A stretch of 28,953 nucleotides of DNA from Pseudomonadota bacterium (GTDB lineage: Bacteria > Pseudomonadota > Gammaproteobacteria > Xanthomonadales > Xanthomonadaceae), in NCBI GenBank assembly GCA_023386795.1, contig JAEWJB010000123.1, positions 1 through 28,953 of the forward strand, read 5' to 3'. Shown piece by piece: positions 21,547 through 28,953 of the stretch (position 1 is its first letter; every line of letters starts with the position of its first letter). A program made the position numbers and the translations under genes. The notes below the pieces were generated by a model that did no database searches, had not been told where the DNA came from, and saw only the letters and a list, made by a program, of their open reading frames with translations.

Positions 21547-23079
21547 ATGTCCGCAGCCCTGCTCAAGACGCTCGACCTCGCCGCCACCAACGCCGGCACC
21601 TATCTCGGCCAGGGCGAATGGTCCCAGGCCACCGGCGCCGGCGTCCTGCAGCCGCTGAACCCCACCACCAACGAGGTGATCGCCGAAGTCCAGGCCACCA
21701 CCGAGGCGGACTACGAGACGGTCATCGTCCGCGCGCAGGAAGCCTTCAAGGCCTGGCGCAGCGTGCCGGCCCCGCGCCGCGGCGAAGCCGTGCGCCTGTG
21801 CGGCGAGGCGCTGCGCAGGCACAAGGACGCGCTCGGCTCGCTGGTCGCGCTGGAAATGGGCAAGAGCAAGCCCGAGGGCGATGGCGAAGTGCAGGAAATG
21901 ATCGACATCGCCGACTTCGCCGTCGGCCAGAGCCGCATGCTCTACGGCTACACCATGCATTCCGAGCGCCCCGGCCACCGCATGTACGAGCAGTACCACC
22001 CGCTGGGCCTGGTCGGCATCATCAGCGCGTTCAACTTCCCCGTCGCGGTGTGGGCCTGGAATGCGTTCCTGGCCGCGATCTGCGGCGACGTGTGCCTCTG
22101 GAAGCCGTCCAACAAGACCCCGCTGACCGCCATCGCGACGATGAAGATCTGCAACGCCGCGCTCAAGGAAGGCGGCTTCCCGGACATCTTCTTCCTCATC
22201 AACGATGCCGGCACCGCGCTCTCCGAGCGCCTGGTCGATGACAAGCGCGTGCCGCTGATCAGCTTCACCGGCTCCACGCAGGTCGGCCGCCTGGTGGCCG
22301 AGAAGACCGCGCGCCGCCTGGGCCGCTGCCTGCTGGAACTGGGCGGCAACAACGCGATCATCCTGGACGAAAGCGCGGACCTGAAGCTCGCCGTGCCGGG
22401 CATCGTGTTCGGCGCGGTCGGCACTGCCGGCCAGCGCTGCACCACCACCCGCCGCCTGATCGTGCACGAATCCATCTACGAGAACGTGCTGGCCACGCTG
22501 GTGAAAGCGTACAAGCAGGTCGAAGGCAAGATCGGCGACCCGACCGATGCGGCCAACCTGATGGGTCCGCTCAACAGCCGCGGCGCGGTCGAGCAGTTCC
22601 TGGCCTCCATCGAGAAGGCCAAGGCCGCCGGCGGCAAGGTCGAGACCGGCGGCACCGCCATCGACCGCCCGGGCAACTTCGTGCTACCGGCGATCGTCAC
22701 CGGCTTGAAGAACAGCGACGAGGTCGTCCAGCACGAGACCTTCGCGCCGATCCTCTACGTGATGAAGTACTCCACCCTGGACGAGGCCATCGACATGCAG
22801 AACGGCGTGCCGCAGGGCCTGTCGTCGTCGATCTTCACCCAGAACCTCAAGGCCGCCGAGCGCTTCCTGTCGGCCGCCGGTTCGGACTGCGGCATCGCCA
22901 ACGTCAACATCGGCACCTCCGGCGCGGAGATCGGTGGCGCGTTCGGTGGCGAGAAGGACACCGGCGGCGGCCGCGAGTCCGGCTCGGATGCGTGGAAGGT
23001 CTACATGCGCCGCCAGACCAACACCATCAATTACTCCGATTCGCTGCCGCTGGCGCAGGGCATCAAGTTCGACCTCTGA
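21547..23079 (+). CDS. amaB: Aldehyde dehydrogenase of the ALDH7/AmaB type (probable L-aminoadipate-semialdehyde dehydrogenase)
   Basis: NAD-dependent aldehyde dehydrogenase of 510 aa. The catalytic Cys is C298 in GTAGQRCTTTRRL and the general base E264 in LLELGGNNA. The TAGQRCTTTRR signature and the C-terminal block NVNIGTSGAEIGGAFGGEK are characteristic of the antiquitin branch (ALDH7). That branch oxidises alpha-aminoadipate semialdehyde (in equilibrium with piperideine-6-carboxylate) in lysine degradation and may also protect against osmotic or oxidative aldehydes. The ATG has AGGAG 8 nt upstream; in-frame codons before it are non-coding. It is a single-gene unit with its own promoter and a strong terminator. 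The substrate is inferred from the subfamily. Confidence 0.92.
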   Translation: MSAALLKTLDLAATNAGTYLGQGEWSQATGAGVLQPLNPTTNEVIAEVQATTEADYETVIVRAQEAFKAWRSVPAPRRGEAVRLCGEALRRHKDALGSLVALEMGKSKPEGDGEVQEMIDIADFAVGQSRMLYGYTMHSERPGHRMYEQYHPLGLVGIISAFNFPVAVWAWNAFLAAICGDVCLWKPSNKTPLTAIATMKICNAALKEGGFPDIFFLINDAGTALSERLVDDKRVPLISFTGSTQVGRLVAEKTARRLGRCLLELGGNNAIILDESADLKLAVPGIVFGAVGTAGQRCTTTRRLIVHESIYENVLATLVKAYKQVEGKIGDPTDAANLMGPLNSRGAVEQFLASIEKAKAAGGKVETGGTAIDRPGNFVLPAIVTGLKNSDEVVQHETFAPILYVMKYSTLDEAIDMQNGVPQGLSSSIFTQNLKAAERFLSAAGSDCGIANVNIGTSGAEIGGAFGGEKDTGGGRESGSDAWKVYMRRQTNTINYSDSLPLAQGIKFDL

Positions 23080-23108
23080 CCACCGCGCGCGTCGCGGCGG
23101 GGCTATCG

Positions 23109-23140
23109 AAGGGGCGGATGCCGGTCATCCGCCCCTTTTT
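23109..23140 (+). terminator. Rho-independent terminator after amaB
   Basis: A 10-bp stem (GGGGCGGATG / CATCCGCCCC) with a 5-nt loop CCGGT is followed by TTTTT. It is the only textbook intrinsic terminator in the window, 30 bp after the amaB stop. Confidence 0.95.
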
Positions 23141-23154
23141 ACGTCCTCCTAAGG

Positions 23155-23160
23155 GATAAT
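23155..23160 (+). promoter_or_regulatory. Possible -10 element (GATAAT) for the pyrD-murB run
   Basis: GATAAT has five of six consensus bases and lies 39 bp before the DUF4190 ATG, straight after the amaB terminator. No good -35 was found. Confidence 0.4.
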
Positions 23161-23198
23161 CCCGCCGTCCGCTCACTCACCCGCAACGGAGCCGCTCG

Positions 23199-23480
23199 AT
23201 GGGCAGCGTTCGACAGACCAGCACCCTGGCCATCATCAGCCTGGTGGCCGGCATTCTCGGCTGGACCGTGTTGCCCTTCCTGGGCAGCGTCACGGCGATC
23301 ATCACCGGCCACATGGCCCGCGCGGAAATACGTCGCCAGCCCGACCGCTTCGAAGGCGATGGCCTGGCCGTGGCCGGCCTGGTGCTGGGCTGGGTCAACG
23401 TGGGCCTGTGGATCCTCGGCATCCTGGCATTCATGCTGTTCTTCGGTGGCCTGGCCTGGCTGGGCTGGGCCCATTCCTGA
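23199..23480 (+). CDS. DUF4190-family small membrane protein
   Basis: The protein has 93 aa with two long hydrophobic hairpins: TLAIISLVAGILGW and LGSVTAIITGHMAR, then GLAVAGLVLGWVNVGLWILG and ILAFMLFFGGLAWLGW. The repeated LAxxSLVxGILG and G(L/D)xxAxxGLVLGxV pattern with a central xIxxGHxAR motif is typical of DUF4190. These are small membrane proteins of unknown role. CGGAG lies about 8 nt before the ATG. Its stop is 5 bp before the methyltransferase start, so it is the first gene of a tightly packed run. Confidence 0.88.
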   Translation: MGSVRQTSTLAIISLVAGILGWTVLPFLGSVTAIITGHMARAEIRRQPDRFEGDGLAVAGLVLGWVNVGLWILGILAFMLFFGGLAWLGWAHS

Positions 23481-23485
23481 GCACG

Positions 23486-24250
23486 ATGGAACTCTGCTCG
23501 CAGTCACGCTTCAGCAACCGGGTGGCGGATTATGTCCGCTATCGCCCGGGCTACCCCCCGCAGCTGATGGCCTGGGTGCATGGCCGCCTCGGCGTGTCGC
23601 CCCAGGCACGGGTCGCCGACATCGGCGCCGGCACCGGCATCTCTTCGCGCATGTTCCTGCAGGCCGGCCATCCGGTCATCGCAGTGGAGCCGAACGCGGC
23701 CATGCGCACCGCCGCCGAACAATGGCTCGGCGGTGAAGCCGGCTTTTCGGCGGTCGGCGGCAGCGCCGAAGCCACCGGCCTGGCCGACGCCAGCGTGGAC
23801 GTGGTGAGCGCCGCGCAGGCCTTCCACTGGTTCGACACCCGCGCCGTGCGCGTGGAATGGGCGCGCATCCTGCGTCCGGCTGGGCTGGCGCTGGTCTATT
23901 GGAACTCGCGCCTGCTGGAGGCCACGCCGTTCCTGGCCGGCTACGAGGCGCTGCTGCTGGAGTTCGGTACCGACTACAGCGCCGTGGCCGAGCGCTACCA
24001 GGACGATGCCACCATGCGCGCGTGGTTCGGCGACGGCTTCATCGAGGCTGCCAGCTTCGCCAACGTGCAGCGCATGGATTTCGCCGCGCTGCGCGGCCGC
24101 CTGCTGTCCTCCTCCTACGCCCCGGCCGAAGGCCACCCGCGCCATGCGCCGATGCTCCAGGCGCTGCGCGTGCTGTTCGACCGCCACGCGGTCGACGGCC
24201 ACATCGAATTCGCTTACCAGACCCGCGCCTTTGCCGGCACCTTGAACTGA
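23486..24250 (+). CDS. SAM-dependent methyltransferase, class I (UbiE/COQ5-like)
   Basis: The protein has 254 aa. The fold is shown by motif I VADIGAGTGISSRMF (about 37-51), the acidic end of the second strand in VIAVEPNAAMR, VDVVSAAQAFHWFD (motif IV, about 97-110), and RILRPAGLALVYWN (motif V/VI). The opening FSNRVADYVRYRPGYP is typical of a small-molecule methyltransferase group that acts on unidentified substrates. The start MELCSQSRF lies 5 bp after the DUF4190 stop. Its TGA is immediately followed by the pyrD ATG. Substrate unknown. Confidence 0.88.
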   Translation: MELCSQSRFSNRVADYVRYRPGYPPQLMAWVHGRLGVSPQARVADIGAGTGISSRMFLQAGHPVIAVEPNAAMRTAAEQWLGGEAGFSAVGGSAEATGLADASVDVVSAAQAFHWFDTRAVRVEWARILRPAGLALVYWNSRLLEATPFLAGYEALLLEFGTDYSAVAERYQDDATMRAWFGDGFIEAASFANVQRMDFAALRGRLLSSSYAPAEGHPRHAPMLQALRVLFDRHAVDGHIEFAYQTRAFAGTLN

Positions 24251-25306
24251 ATGTATTCCCTCGCCCGACCCTTCCTGTTCGCCCTCGACGCCGAACGCGC
24301 CCACGGCCTGGGGCTGCGCGCGATCGACGCCGCCTACCGCACCGGCACCGTGTCGCTGCTGGCCCCGCGCATCGCCCCGCTGCCCACCCCGGCCTTCGGC
24401 CTGCAGTTCCCCAACCCGGTGGGCCTGGCCGCCGGGCTGGACAAGAACGGCGAGCACGTCGAGGCATTGTTCTCGCTGGGCTTCGGCTTCGTGGAAATCG
24501 GCACGGTCACCCCGCGCCCGCAGGCCGGCAACCCGCGCCCGCGCCTGTTCCGGCTGCCGGCGCACGAGGCCATCATCAACCGCATGGGCTTCAACAACCT
24601 CGGCGTGGATGCGCTGGTGCGCAACGTCGAGCGCGCACGCCGCCGCAACGGCCTGCTCGGCATCAACATCGGCAAGAACAAGGACACGCCCAACGAGTCC
24701 GCCGCCGAGGACTACCTGCATTGCCTGGAGCGGGTCTACCCGCTGGCGGACTACATCACCGTCAACATTTCCTCGCCCAACACCGCAGGCCTGCGTGAAC
24801 TGCAGGAGGAGCAGGCACTGCGCCAGCTCGTCGGCGCGCTGCGCGAGGGCCAGGAAAAGCTCGCCGCCCAGCATGGCAAGCGCGTGCCGATGCTGGTCAA
24901 GGTGGCACCGGACCTGAGCGACCGCGACATCGAGGCCGCTGCGCGCGTGCTTTCGGAATTGTCGGTGGATGGCGTGATCGCCACCAACACCACCATCGCC
25001 CGCCCGCTGGTCGAAAGCGACCCGGTGGCGAAGGAAACCGGCGGCCTGTCCGGCGCGCCGCTGATGGGGCAATCCACGCTGGTGTTGCGCCGCCTGCGCT
25101 CGCGCCTGCCCGAGTCGATCCCGCTGATCGGCGTGGGCGGCATCGCCAGCGGCGCCGACGCCGTGGCGAAGATGTCAGCCGGCGCCAGCCTGGTACAGGT
25201 GTACAGCGGGCTGATCTACCGCGGGCCGGCGCTGGTTGGCGAATGCGTGGAGGCAATCCGCCGCCGTCGCGAGGCCCCGAGTCGCGGAGCGGTCTCGGCG
25301 CTATGA
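24251..25306 (+). CDS. pyrD: Dihydroorotate dehydrogenase (quinone), class 2
   Basis: PyrD, 351 aa, is the membrane-associated flavoenzyme that oxidises dihydroorotate to orotate and passes electrons to quinone in pyrimidine synthesis. The N-terminal helical extension (MYSLARPFLFALDAERAH) is the class 2 membrane and quinone-binding region. The FMN barrel shows NPVGLAAGLDKNGE, EIGTVTPRPQ, NRMGFNNLG, and NISSPNTAGLR with catalytic S175. It also has GVIATNTTI, GGLSGAPL and VGGIASGADA, plus QVYSGLIYRGP. It starts directly after the methyltransferase stop and overlaps murB by 4 bp (ATGA). Confidence 0.98.
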   Translation: MYSLARPFLFALDAERAHGLGLRAIDAAYRTGTVSLLAPRIAPLPTPAFGLQFPNPVGLAAGLDKNGEHVEALFSLGFGFVEIGTVTPRPQAGNPRPRLFRLPAHEAIINRMGFNNLGVDALVRNVERARRRNGLLGINIGKNKDTPNESAAEDYLHCLERVYPLADYITVNISSPNTAGLRELQEEQALRQLVGALREGQEKLAAQHGKRVPMLVKVAPDLSDRDIEAAARVLSELSVDGVIATNTTIARPLVESDPVAKETGGLSGAPLMGQSTLVLRRLRSRLPESIPLIGVGGIASGADAVAKMSAGASLVQVYSGLIYRGPALVGECVEAIRRRREAPSRGAVSAL

Positions 25307-26343
25307 CGACGGCCTGGACGCTGCACGAAAACGCGCCACTGCGCAGCCTCAACACCTTCCACGTCGACGCCACCGCGCCGTGGCTGCTGCAACTGGACGA
25401 CCCGGCCGCGCTGCCCGAAGTGCTGGCGCTGCCCGCGCTCGCCGGGCAGCGCCTGCTGGTGCTGGGCAGCGGCAGCAACGTGCTGCTGGCCGGCGACCCG
25501 GAAGGCGTCGTGTTGAGCTTCAACAACCGTGGCATCGAGATCCTGGCGCACCACGCCGACCACGCCCTCGTGCGCGCCGGTGCCGGCACGCCATGGCACG
25601 GGCTGGTGATGTGGTCGCTGGAACATGGGCTGTCGGGCCTGGAAAACCTGGCGCTGATTCCGGGCACCGTCGGCGCGTCGCCCATCCAGAACATCGGCGC
25701 GTATGGCGCGCAGGTCGGCGAGTTCGTGCACGCGGTGGAAGCCTGGGACCGGCAGCAGAATGCATTCGTGCGGTTCGACGCCGAACAGTGCGCCTTCGGC
25801 TACCGCGACAGCGTGTTCAAGCGCGAACCCGGGCGGTGGCTGATCGTGGCGGTGGAATTCCGCTTGCCGCTGCTGCACGAACTGCGCCTGGACTATGCCG
25901 GCATCCGCGAGGAACTGGCGGCGATGGGCGTGGCCACGCCGGAAGCGCGCGACGTCGCGCAGGCGGTCATCGCCATCCGCAAGCGCAAGCTGCCCGACCC
26001 GGACGTGCTCGGCAACGCCGGCAGCTTCTTCAAGAACCCGCAGCTGCCGCTGGAGCAGATCGAGACCCTGCGCCATGCATGGCCCGCCCTGCCGGTGTTC
26101 CCCGGCGAGCGCGAGGGCCTGGGCAAGGTCTCGGCGGCGTGGCTGATCGAACAGTGCGGCTGGAAAGGCGCGCGCGAGGGTGATGCCGGCGTCTCCCCGC
26201 ACCACGCGCTGGTGCTGGTGAATCATGGACAGGCCACGGGTGCGCAACTGCTGGCACTGGCACGCCGCATCGCCGATTCGGTCCGCGAACGCTTCGCGGT
26301 GGTGATCGAGCCGGAGCCGCTGCTGATCGGCGCGCAGTGGTGA
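25303..26343 (+). CDS. murB: UDP-N-acetylenolpyruvoylglucosamine reductase
   Basis: MurB, 346 aa, is a FAD enzyme reducing the enolpyruvyl group to make UDP-MurNAc for peptidoglycan. Marks are NTFHVDATA near the N-terminus, LGSGSNVLLA, the FAD-binding LIPGTVGASPIQNIGAYGAQ, YRDSVFKREPG, and GNAGSFFKNP with the proton-donor serine. The C-terminal domain ends in VVIEPEPLLIG with the conserved glutamate. It is the E. coli-like type I form, with YRDSVFK and the final block. It overlaps pyrD and the next gene by 4 bp each. Confidence 0.98.
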   Translation: MTTAWTLHENAPLRSLNTFHVDATAPWLLQLDDPAALPEVLALPALAGQRLLVLGSGSNVLLAGDPEGVVLSFNNRGIEILAHHADHALVRAGAGTPWHGLVMWSLEHGLSGLENLALIPGTVGASPIQNIGAYGAQVGEFVHAVEAWDRQQNAFVRFDAEQCAFGYRDSVFKREPGRWLIVAVEFRLPLLHELRLDYAGIREELAAMGVATPEARDVAQAVIAIRKRKLPDPDVLGNAGSFFKNPQLPLEQIETLRHAWPALPVFPGEREGLGKVSAAWLIEQCGWKGAREGDAGVSPHHALVLVNHGQATGAQLLALARRIADSVRERFAVVIEPEPLLIGAQW

Positions 26344-27254
26344 ATACCGCCAGCACGCACACGCCGCTGCGCGCGGCCGGGCTGATGCTGGTCAGTACCT
26401 GCTGCTTCGGCCTGATGGCCATCGCCATCCGCTACGCGTCGGCGTCGGTGGCGACCAACCAGATCGCCTTCTTCCGCAACTTCTTCGGCCTGCTGGCGCT
26501 GCTGCCGTTCCTGTTCGTGCGCGGCGGCCCCTTGCCGCGCACGCAGCACATGCACCTGTACCTGGTGCGCACGCTGATCGGCCTGGCCTCGATGCTCTGC
26601 GGCTTCTGGGCCATCGGCCACCTGCCGCTGGCACAGGCGATCTCGCTCTCCTATTCGACTCCGCTGTTCGTCACCGTGCTGGCGGTGCTGTGGCTGGGCG
26701 AGAAGGTACGCATGCGCCGCTGGCTGGCGGTGGCCGCCGGCTTCCTCGGCGTGCTGATCATCCTGCGCCCGGGTTCGGCCTCCTTCAGCCCCGGCCTGCT
26801 GGTGGCGCTGGCGGCGGCGATGATCAGCGCGCTGGTGGCGATCCAGATCAAGCAGCTCTCGCGTACCGACCCGCCCGATACCGTGGTGTTTTACACCTAC
26901 GTGCTGTGGGTTCCGATGTCGCTGCTCACCGCGCTGCCGAACTGGAGCTGGCCGCAGGGCGGCACGTGGGTGTGGCTGGTGTTGACCGGCGTGTTCGGCA
27001 CGGGCGGGCAGCTGTTCTGGACCCGTGCGTTGAAGCTGGGCGAAGTCTCCGCGCTGCAGCCGATCAGCTTCATGCAGTTGCCGCTGGTGGCGGCGCTGGG
27101 CGGCTGGCTGTTCGGCGAATCGCTGGACCGCCACACGGTCGCGGGCGCGTTGATCATCGTCGGCGCCAATGTCTATATCGCCCACCGCGAGGCGGTGCTG
27201 GCGCGACGCGCGGCCACTCATGCCCCGGTCGAAGGCGCCAAACCGGGCGAGTGA
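26340..27254 (+). CDS. EamA/DMT-family transporter
   Basis: This is an inner-membrane protein of 304 aa with ten predicted membrane helices in two EamA repeats. Visible helices include AGLMLVSTCCFGLMAIAIRY, FFGLLALLPFLFV, LIGLASMLCGFWAIG, FVTVLAVLWLG, WLAVAAGFLGVLIIL, and matching stretches in the second half. The motif LSYSTPLFVTVLAVLWLGEK is typical of the drug/metabolite transporter superfamily. The start is GTG at 26340, giving a GTGA overlap with murB; GTG at 26337 is possible. The substrate is unknown; family members export amino acids, purines or drugs. Confidence 0.92.
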   Translation: MNTASTHTPLRAAGLMLVSTCCFGLMAIAIRYASASVATNQIAFFRNFFGLLALLPFLFVRGGPLPRTQHMHLYLVRTLIGLASMLCGFWAIGHLPLAQAISLSYSTPLFVTVLAVLWLGEKVRMRRWLAVAAGFLGVLIILRPGSASFSPGLLVALAAAMISALVAIQIKQLSRTDPPDTVVFYTYVLWVPMSLLTALPNWSWPQGGTWVWLVLTGVFGTGGQLFWTRALKLGEVSALQPISFMQLPLVAALGGWLFGESLDRHTVAGALIIVGANVYIAHREAVLARRAATHAPVEGAKPGE

Positions 27255-27283
27255 ACCCCGCGCCGATGCCCTAAGCTGCGTGC

Positions 27284-28006
27284 ATGGACATGCACGCCAA
27301 GCCGCAGCGCACCCCTTCCCGCACGATTGGCCTGATCGGCGGCATGAGCTGGGAATCCACCCTGCCCTACTACCGCCACATCAACGAGGTGGTGCGCCGC
27401 GAATGTGGCGGCCTGCATTCGGCCCGCCTGTTGCTGCACAGCGTGGACTTCGCCGACATCGAAGCGATGCAGCGGGCCGGCGACTGGGACGCCGCGGGCG
27501 CCCTTCTGGCCAGTGCGGCACGTTCGCTGCACGCCGGCGGCGCTGACTTCCTCGTGTTGTGCACCAACACCATGCACCGCGTGGCCGACGCGATCGAGGC
27601 CGCCACCCCGTTGCCGCTGCTGCATATCGCCGACCCCACCGCCGCCACGTTGACGAGGCTGGGCGCGCGCAAGGTCGGCCTGCTCGGCACCCGCTTCACG
27701 ATGGAGCAGGACTTCTACCGCCAGCGCCTGCGACAACAGGGCTTCGAGGTCATCGTGCCCGACGCCGGCGCACGCGAGGACGTGCACCGGATCATCTACG
27801 ACGAACTGTGCCAAGGCGTACTGCGCGACACGTCGCGGCAGCGCTATCGCGAGGTCATCGCCGCGCTGGTGAAGGCCGGCGCCCGCGCCATCGTGCTCGG
27901 CTGCACCGAGATCGCGCTGCTGGTGCGCGCGGAGGATGCCAGCGTGCCGCTGCTCGACACCGCGCTGCTGCACGCCGAGGCCGCGGCACTGCACAGCCTG
28001 CGCTGA
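27284..28006 (+). CDS. Aspartate/glutamate racemase family protein
   Basis: The protein has 240 aa. The two catalytic cysteines of PLP-independent amino-acid racemases are seen: C93 in VLCTNTMH and C207 in VLGCTEIALL. The N-terminus TIGLIGGMSWEST and the central VGLLGTRFTMEQDFY are typical of the YgeA/RacX group, broad-specificity racemases. It may supply D-amino acids, possibly for the wall, given murB nearby, but that is inference. It lies 29 bp after the transporter gene. The ATG at 27290 is an alternative start, and the ribosome-binding site is weak either way. Its stop directly abuts the stop of the convergent hydrolase gene. Confidence 0.93.
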   Translation: MDMHAKPQRTPSRTIGLIGGMSWESTLPYYRHINEVVRRECGGLHSARLLLHSVDFADIEAMQRAGDWDAAGALLASAARSLHAGGADFLVLCTNTMHRVADAIEAATPLPLLHIADPTAATLTRLGARKVGLLGTRFTMEQDFYRQRLRQQGFEVIVPDAGAREDVHRIIYDELCQGVLRDTSRQRYREVIAALVKAGARAIVLGCTEIALLVRAEDASVPLLDTALLHAEAAALHSLR

Positions 28007-28948
28007 TCAGGCGCGGCGACGGCGCCAGAAGCTCGAGGTGGCCTCGAACGCGCGGTCCAGTTCGCCACGCGAATCGGCGGGGCGGTAGTCGCGGCGCGGC
28101 GCGGGATCGACGTGGTGCTCGGCCAGGAAGCCTGCAGCCGCATCGGCCACCTGCGGCAACGCCAGCAGGCGACGATGGCCGGCGCCGTGCGTCACCACCA
28201 GGCGCGCTTCGGGCCACACGGCGACCAGCCGCTGCGATTGCGCCAGCGGCACCTCGCGATCACCGCTGTCGTGCACGACCAGCAAGGCGTCGCGCGGCAC
28301 TTCGGCGGGAAGCGCGACGATGTCGAGGTCGCGCCATTCGATGCCCAGCCAGCGGGACACGCGCCGGGTGAAGCGCGAGACCGTCTCGCCGGCCACGCCG
28401 AGTTGCCGCGCGAACCCGTCGATCGCCGCTTGCGGCTCGCAGAAAGGCGCCACGAACACCAGCGCGCGCGGTGCCTGCCAACCTTGGCGCATGGCCAGTG
28501 CCACCGCGGTGCAGCCGCCGGAGTGCGCGACGACTCCGTGCAGCGATCCCAGGCGCGACTCCAGCGCGCGCAGCGCGTCGGCGAACTCGAAGAACGTCAC
28601 CCGGCGGCGGCCGTGGCGGCTGCCACCCGAGGCGCCGTGCGCGGGTGCGTCGAACGCCGCCACGCGGAATCCCGCTGCCAGCAGCGGCTGCACGAAGGCA
28701 TGCAGCTGCCCGGCGTGGCCGCCCCAGCCATGCACGAGGAGTACCCACGGACCCTGCTCGCCCCAGGTCCAGGCGGCCACGCTGTTGTCGTGCAGCGTCA
28801 GCGGTTCGTGCCTGGCCTGCGCCAGGCAGGCGCTGGCCGCGGCGTCGGGGTGGGTGCGCGGCGCGCGGAACCACAGCCGGTCCATCACCACGGACGCCAG
28901 CGCGGGACTGATGCGCGCCAGCGTGCGCATCCCCACACGCAGCAACAC
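28007..28948 (-). CDS. Alpha/beta-hydrolase fold protein, N-terminus near window edge
   Basis: The protein has 313 aa from a GTG near the edge. The frame is still open at the edge, so it may be longer, and an ATG at 28930 is an alternative start. The fold is shown by LLVHGWGGHAG (oxyanion loop, about 70-80), FDAPAHGAS, the nucleophile elbow VVAHSGGCTAVAL with S143, the acid in VVHDSGDREVP, and the base in VTHGAGHRRLL. The elbow reads A-H-S-G-G instead of G-x-S-x-G. No signal peptide is visible. The C-terminal tail (SRGELDRAFEATSSFWRRRRA) is basic. The substrate is unknown. It is convergent with the racemase, with zero spacing. Confidence 0.86.
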   Translation of the reverse strand: MLLRVGMRTLARISPALASVVMDRLWFRAPRTHPDAAASACLAQARHEPLTLHDNSVAAWTWGEQGPWVLLVHGWGGHAGQLHAFVQPLLAAGFRVAAFDAPAHGASGGSRHGRRRVTFFEFADALRALESRLGSLHGVVAHSGGCTAVALAMRQGWQAPRALVFVAPFCEPQAAIDGFARQLGVAGETVSRFTRRVSRWLGIEWRDLDIVALPAEVPRDALLVVHDSGDREVPLAQSQRLVAVWPEARLVVTHGAGHRRLLALPQVADAAAGFLAEHHVDPAPRRDYRPADSRGELDRAFEATSSFWRRRRA

Positions 28949-28953
28949 CAGAC

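Noticed and set aside
1..28953. CRISPR array, insertion sequence, prophage, toxin-antitoxin pair or secondary-metabolite cluster
   Set aside because: No spaced direct repeats, transposase, phage structural genes or synthase domains were seen on either strand.

Overview
The window is G+C-rich, densely packed bacterial chromosome. The gene order, the HisNB and ThrA fusions, the type of histidyl-tRNA synthetase and the style of the proteins suggest a gammaproteobacterium of the Xanthomonadaceae/Lysobacteraceae (Xanthomonas, Stenotrophomonas, Lysobacter, Luteimonas or a relative). That assignment rests on recognising protein families from memory; no search was run. There is no IS element, CRISPR array, prophage or rRNA.

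Layout. 1-0.9 kb: 3' part of an exported legumain-like C13 peptidase, then a shared bidirectional terminator. 1.1-2.7 kb (minus): exported calcineurin-like metallophosphoesterase. 2.7-10.2 kb (minus): complete histidine operon, order trpR/yerC-like regulator - hisG - hisD - hisC - hisB - hisH - hisA - hisF - hisIE. Every his junction after hisG overlaps by 4-11 bp. A 28-bp near-perfect palindrome with a TrpR-like CTAG core lies on the promoter, directly in front of the regulator gene. 10.3-11.7 kb (minus): hisS, closed by a strong GC hairpin. 11.9-12.6 kb (plus): FNR-type oxygen-sensing regulator. 12.6-13.4 kb (minus): L,D-transpeptidase-family protein. 13.6-18.5 kb (minus): thr operon thrL-thrA-thrB-thrC, with a Thr/Ile-rich leader peptide and two mutually exclusive RNA pairings in front of thrA.

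18.7-21.4 kb is a looser stretch of small or unrecognised genes: a YeaO-like protein, a 71-aa protein, a roughly 375-bp structured non-coding gap, an 80-aa ORF, a membrane-anchored Sel1-repeat protein and a small membrane protein. It ends at tRNA-Arg(CCU). 21.5-23.1 kb (plus): ALDH7/AmaB-type aldehyde dehydrogenase with a textbook terminator. 23.2-28.0 kb (plus): a tight run of DUF4190 membrane protein, methyltransferase, pyrD, murB, EamA transporter and Asp/Glu racemase. A convergent alpha/beta hydrolase (minus) abuts the racemase and reaches the right edge.

How it works together. The window is dominated by two amino-acid pathways with different apparent control. The his operon looks governed by its own first gene, a TrpR-fold repressor acting at the operator over its promoter, with no His-codon leader. 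The thr operon looks governed by a translated Thr/Ile leader peptide. Both the regulator gene and the thr leader lack a Shine-Dalgarno sequence and lie only a few bases from their predicted transcription starts, so both may be read from leaderless mRNA. The most promising items for follow-up are the his operator-regulator pair, the thr leader with its non-canonical attenuator, the HisB phosphatase domain lacking the zinc-loop cysteines, the divergent HisS, and the structured gap near 19.3-19.6 kb.
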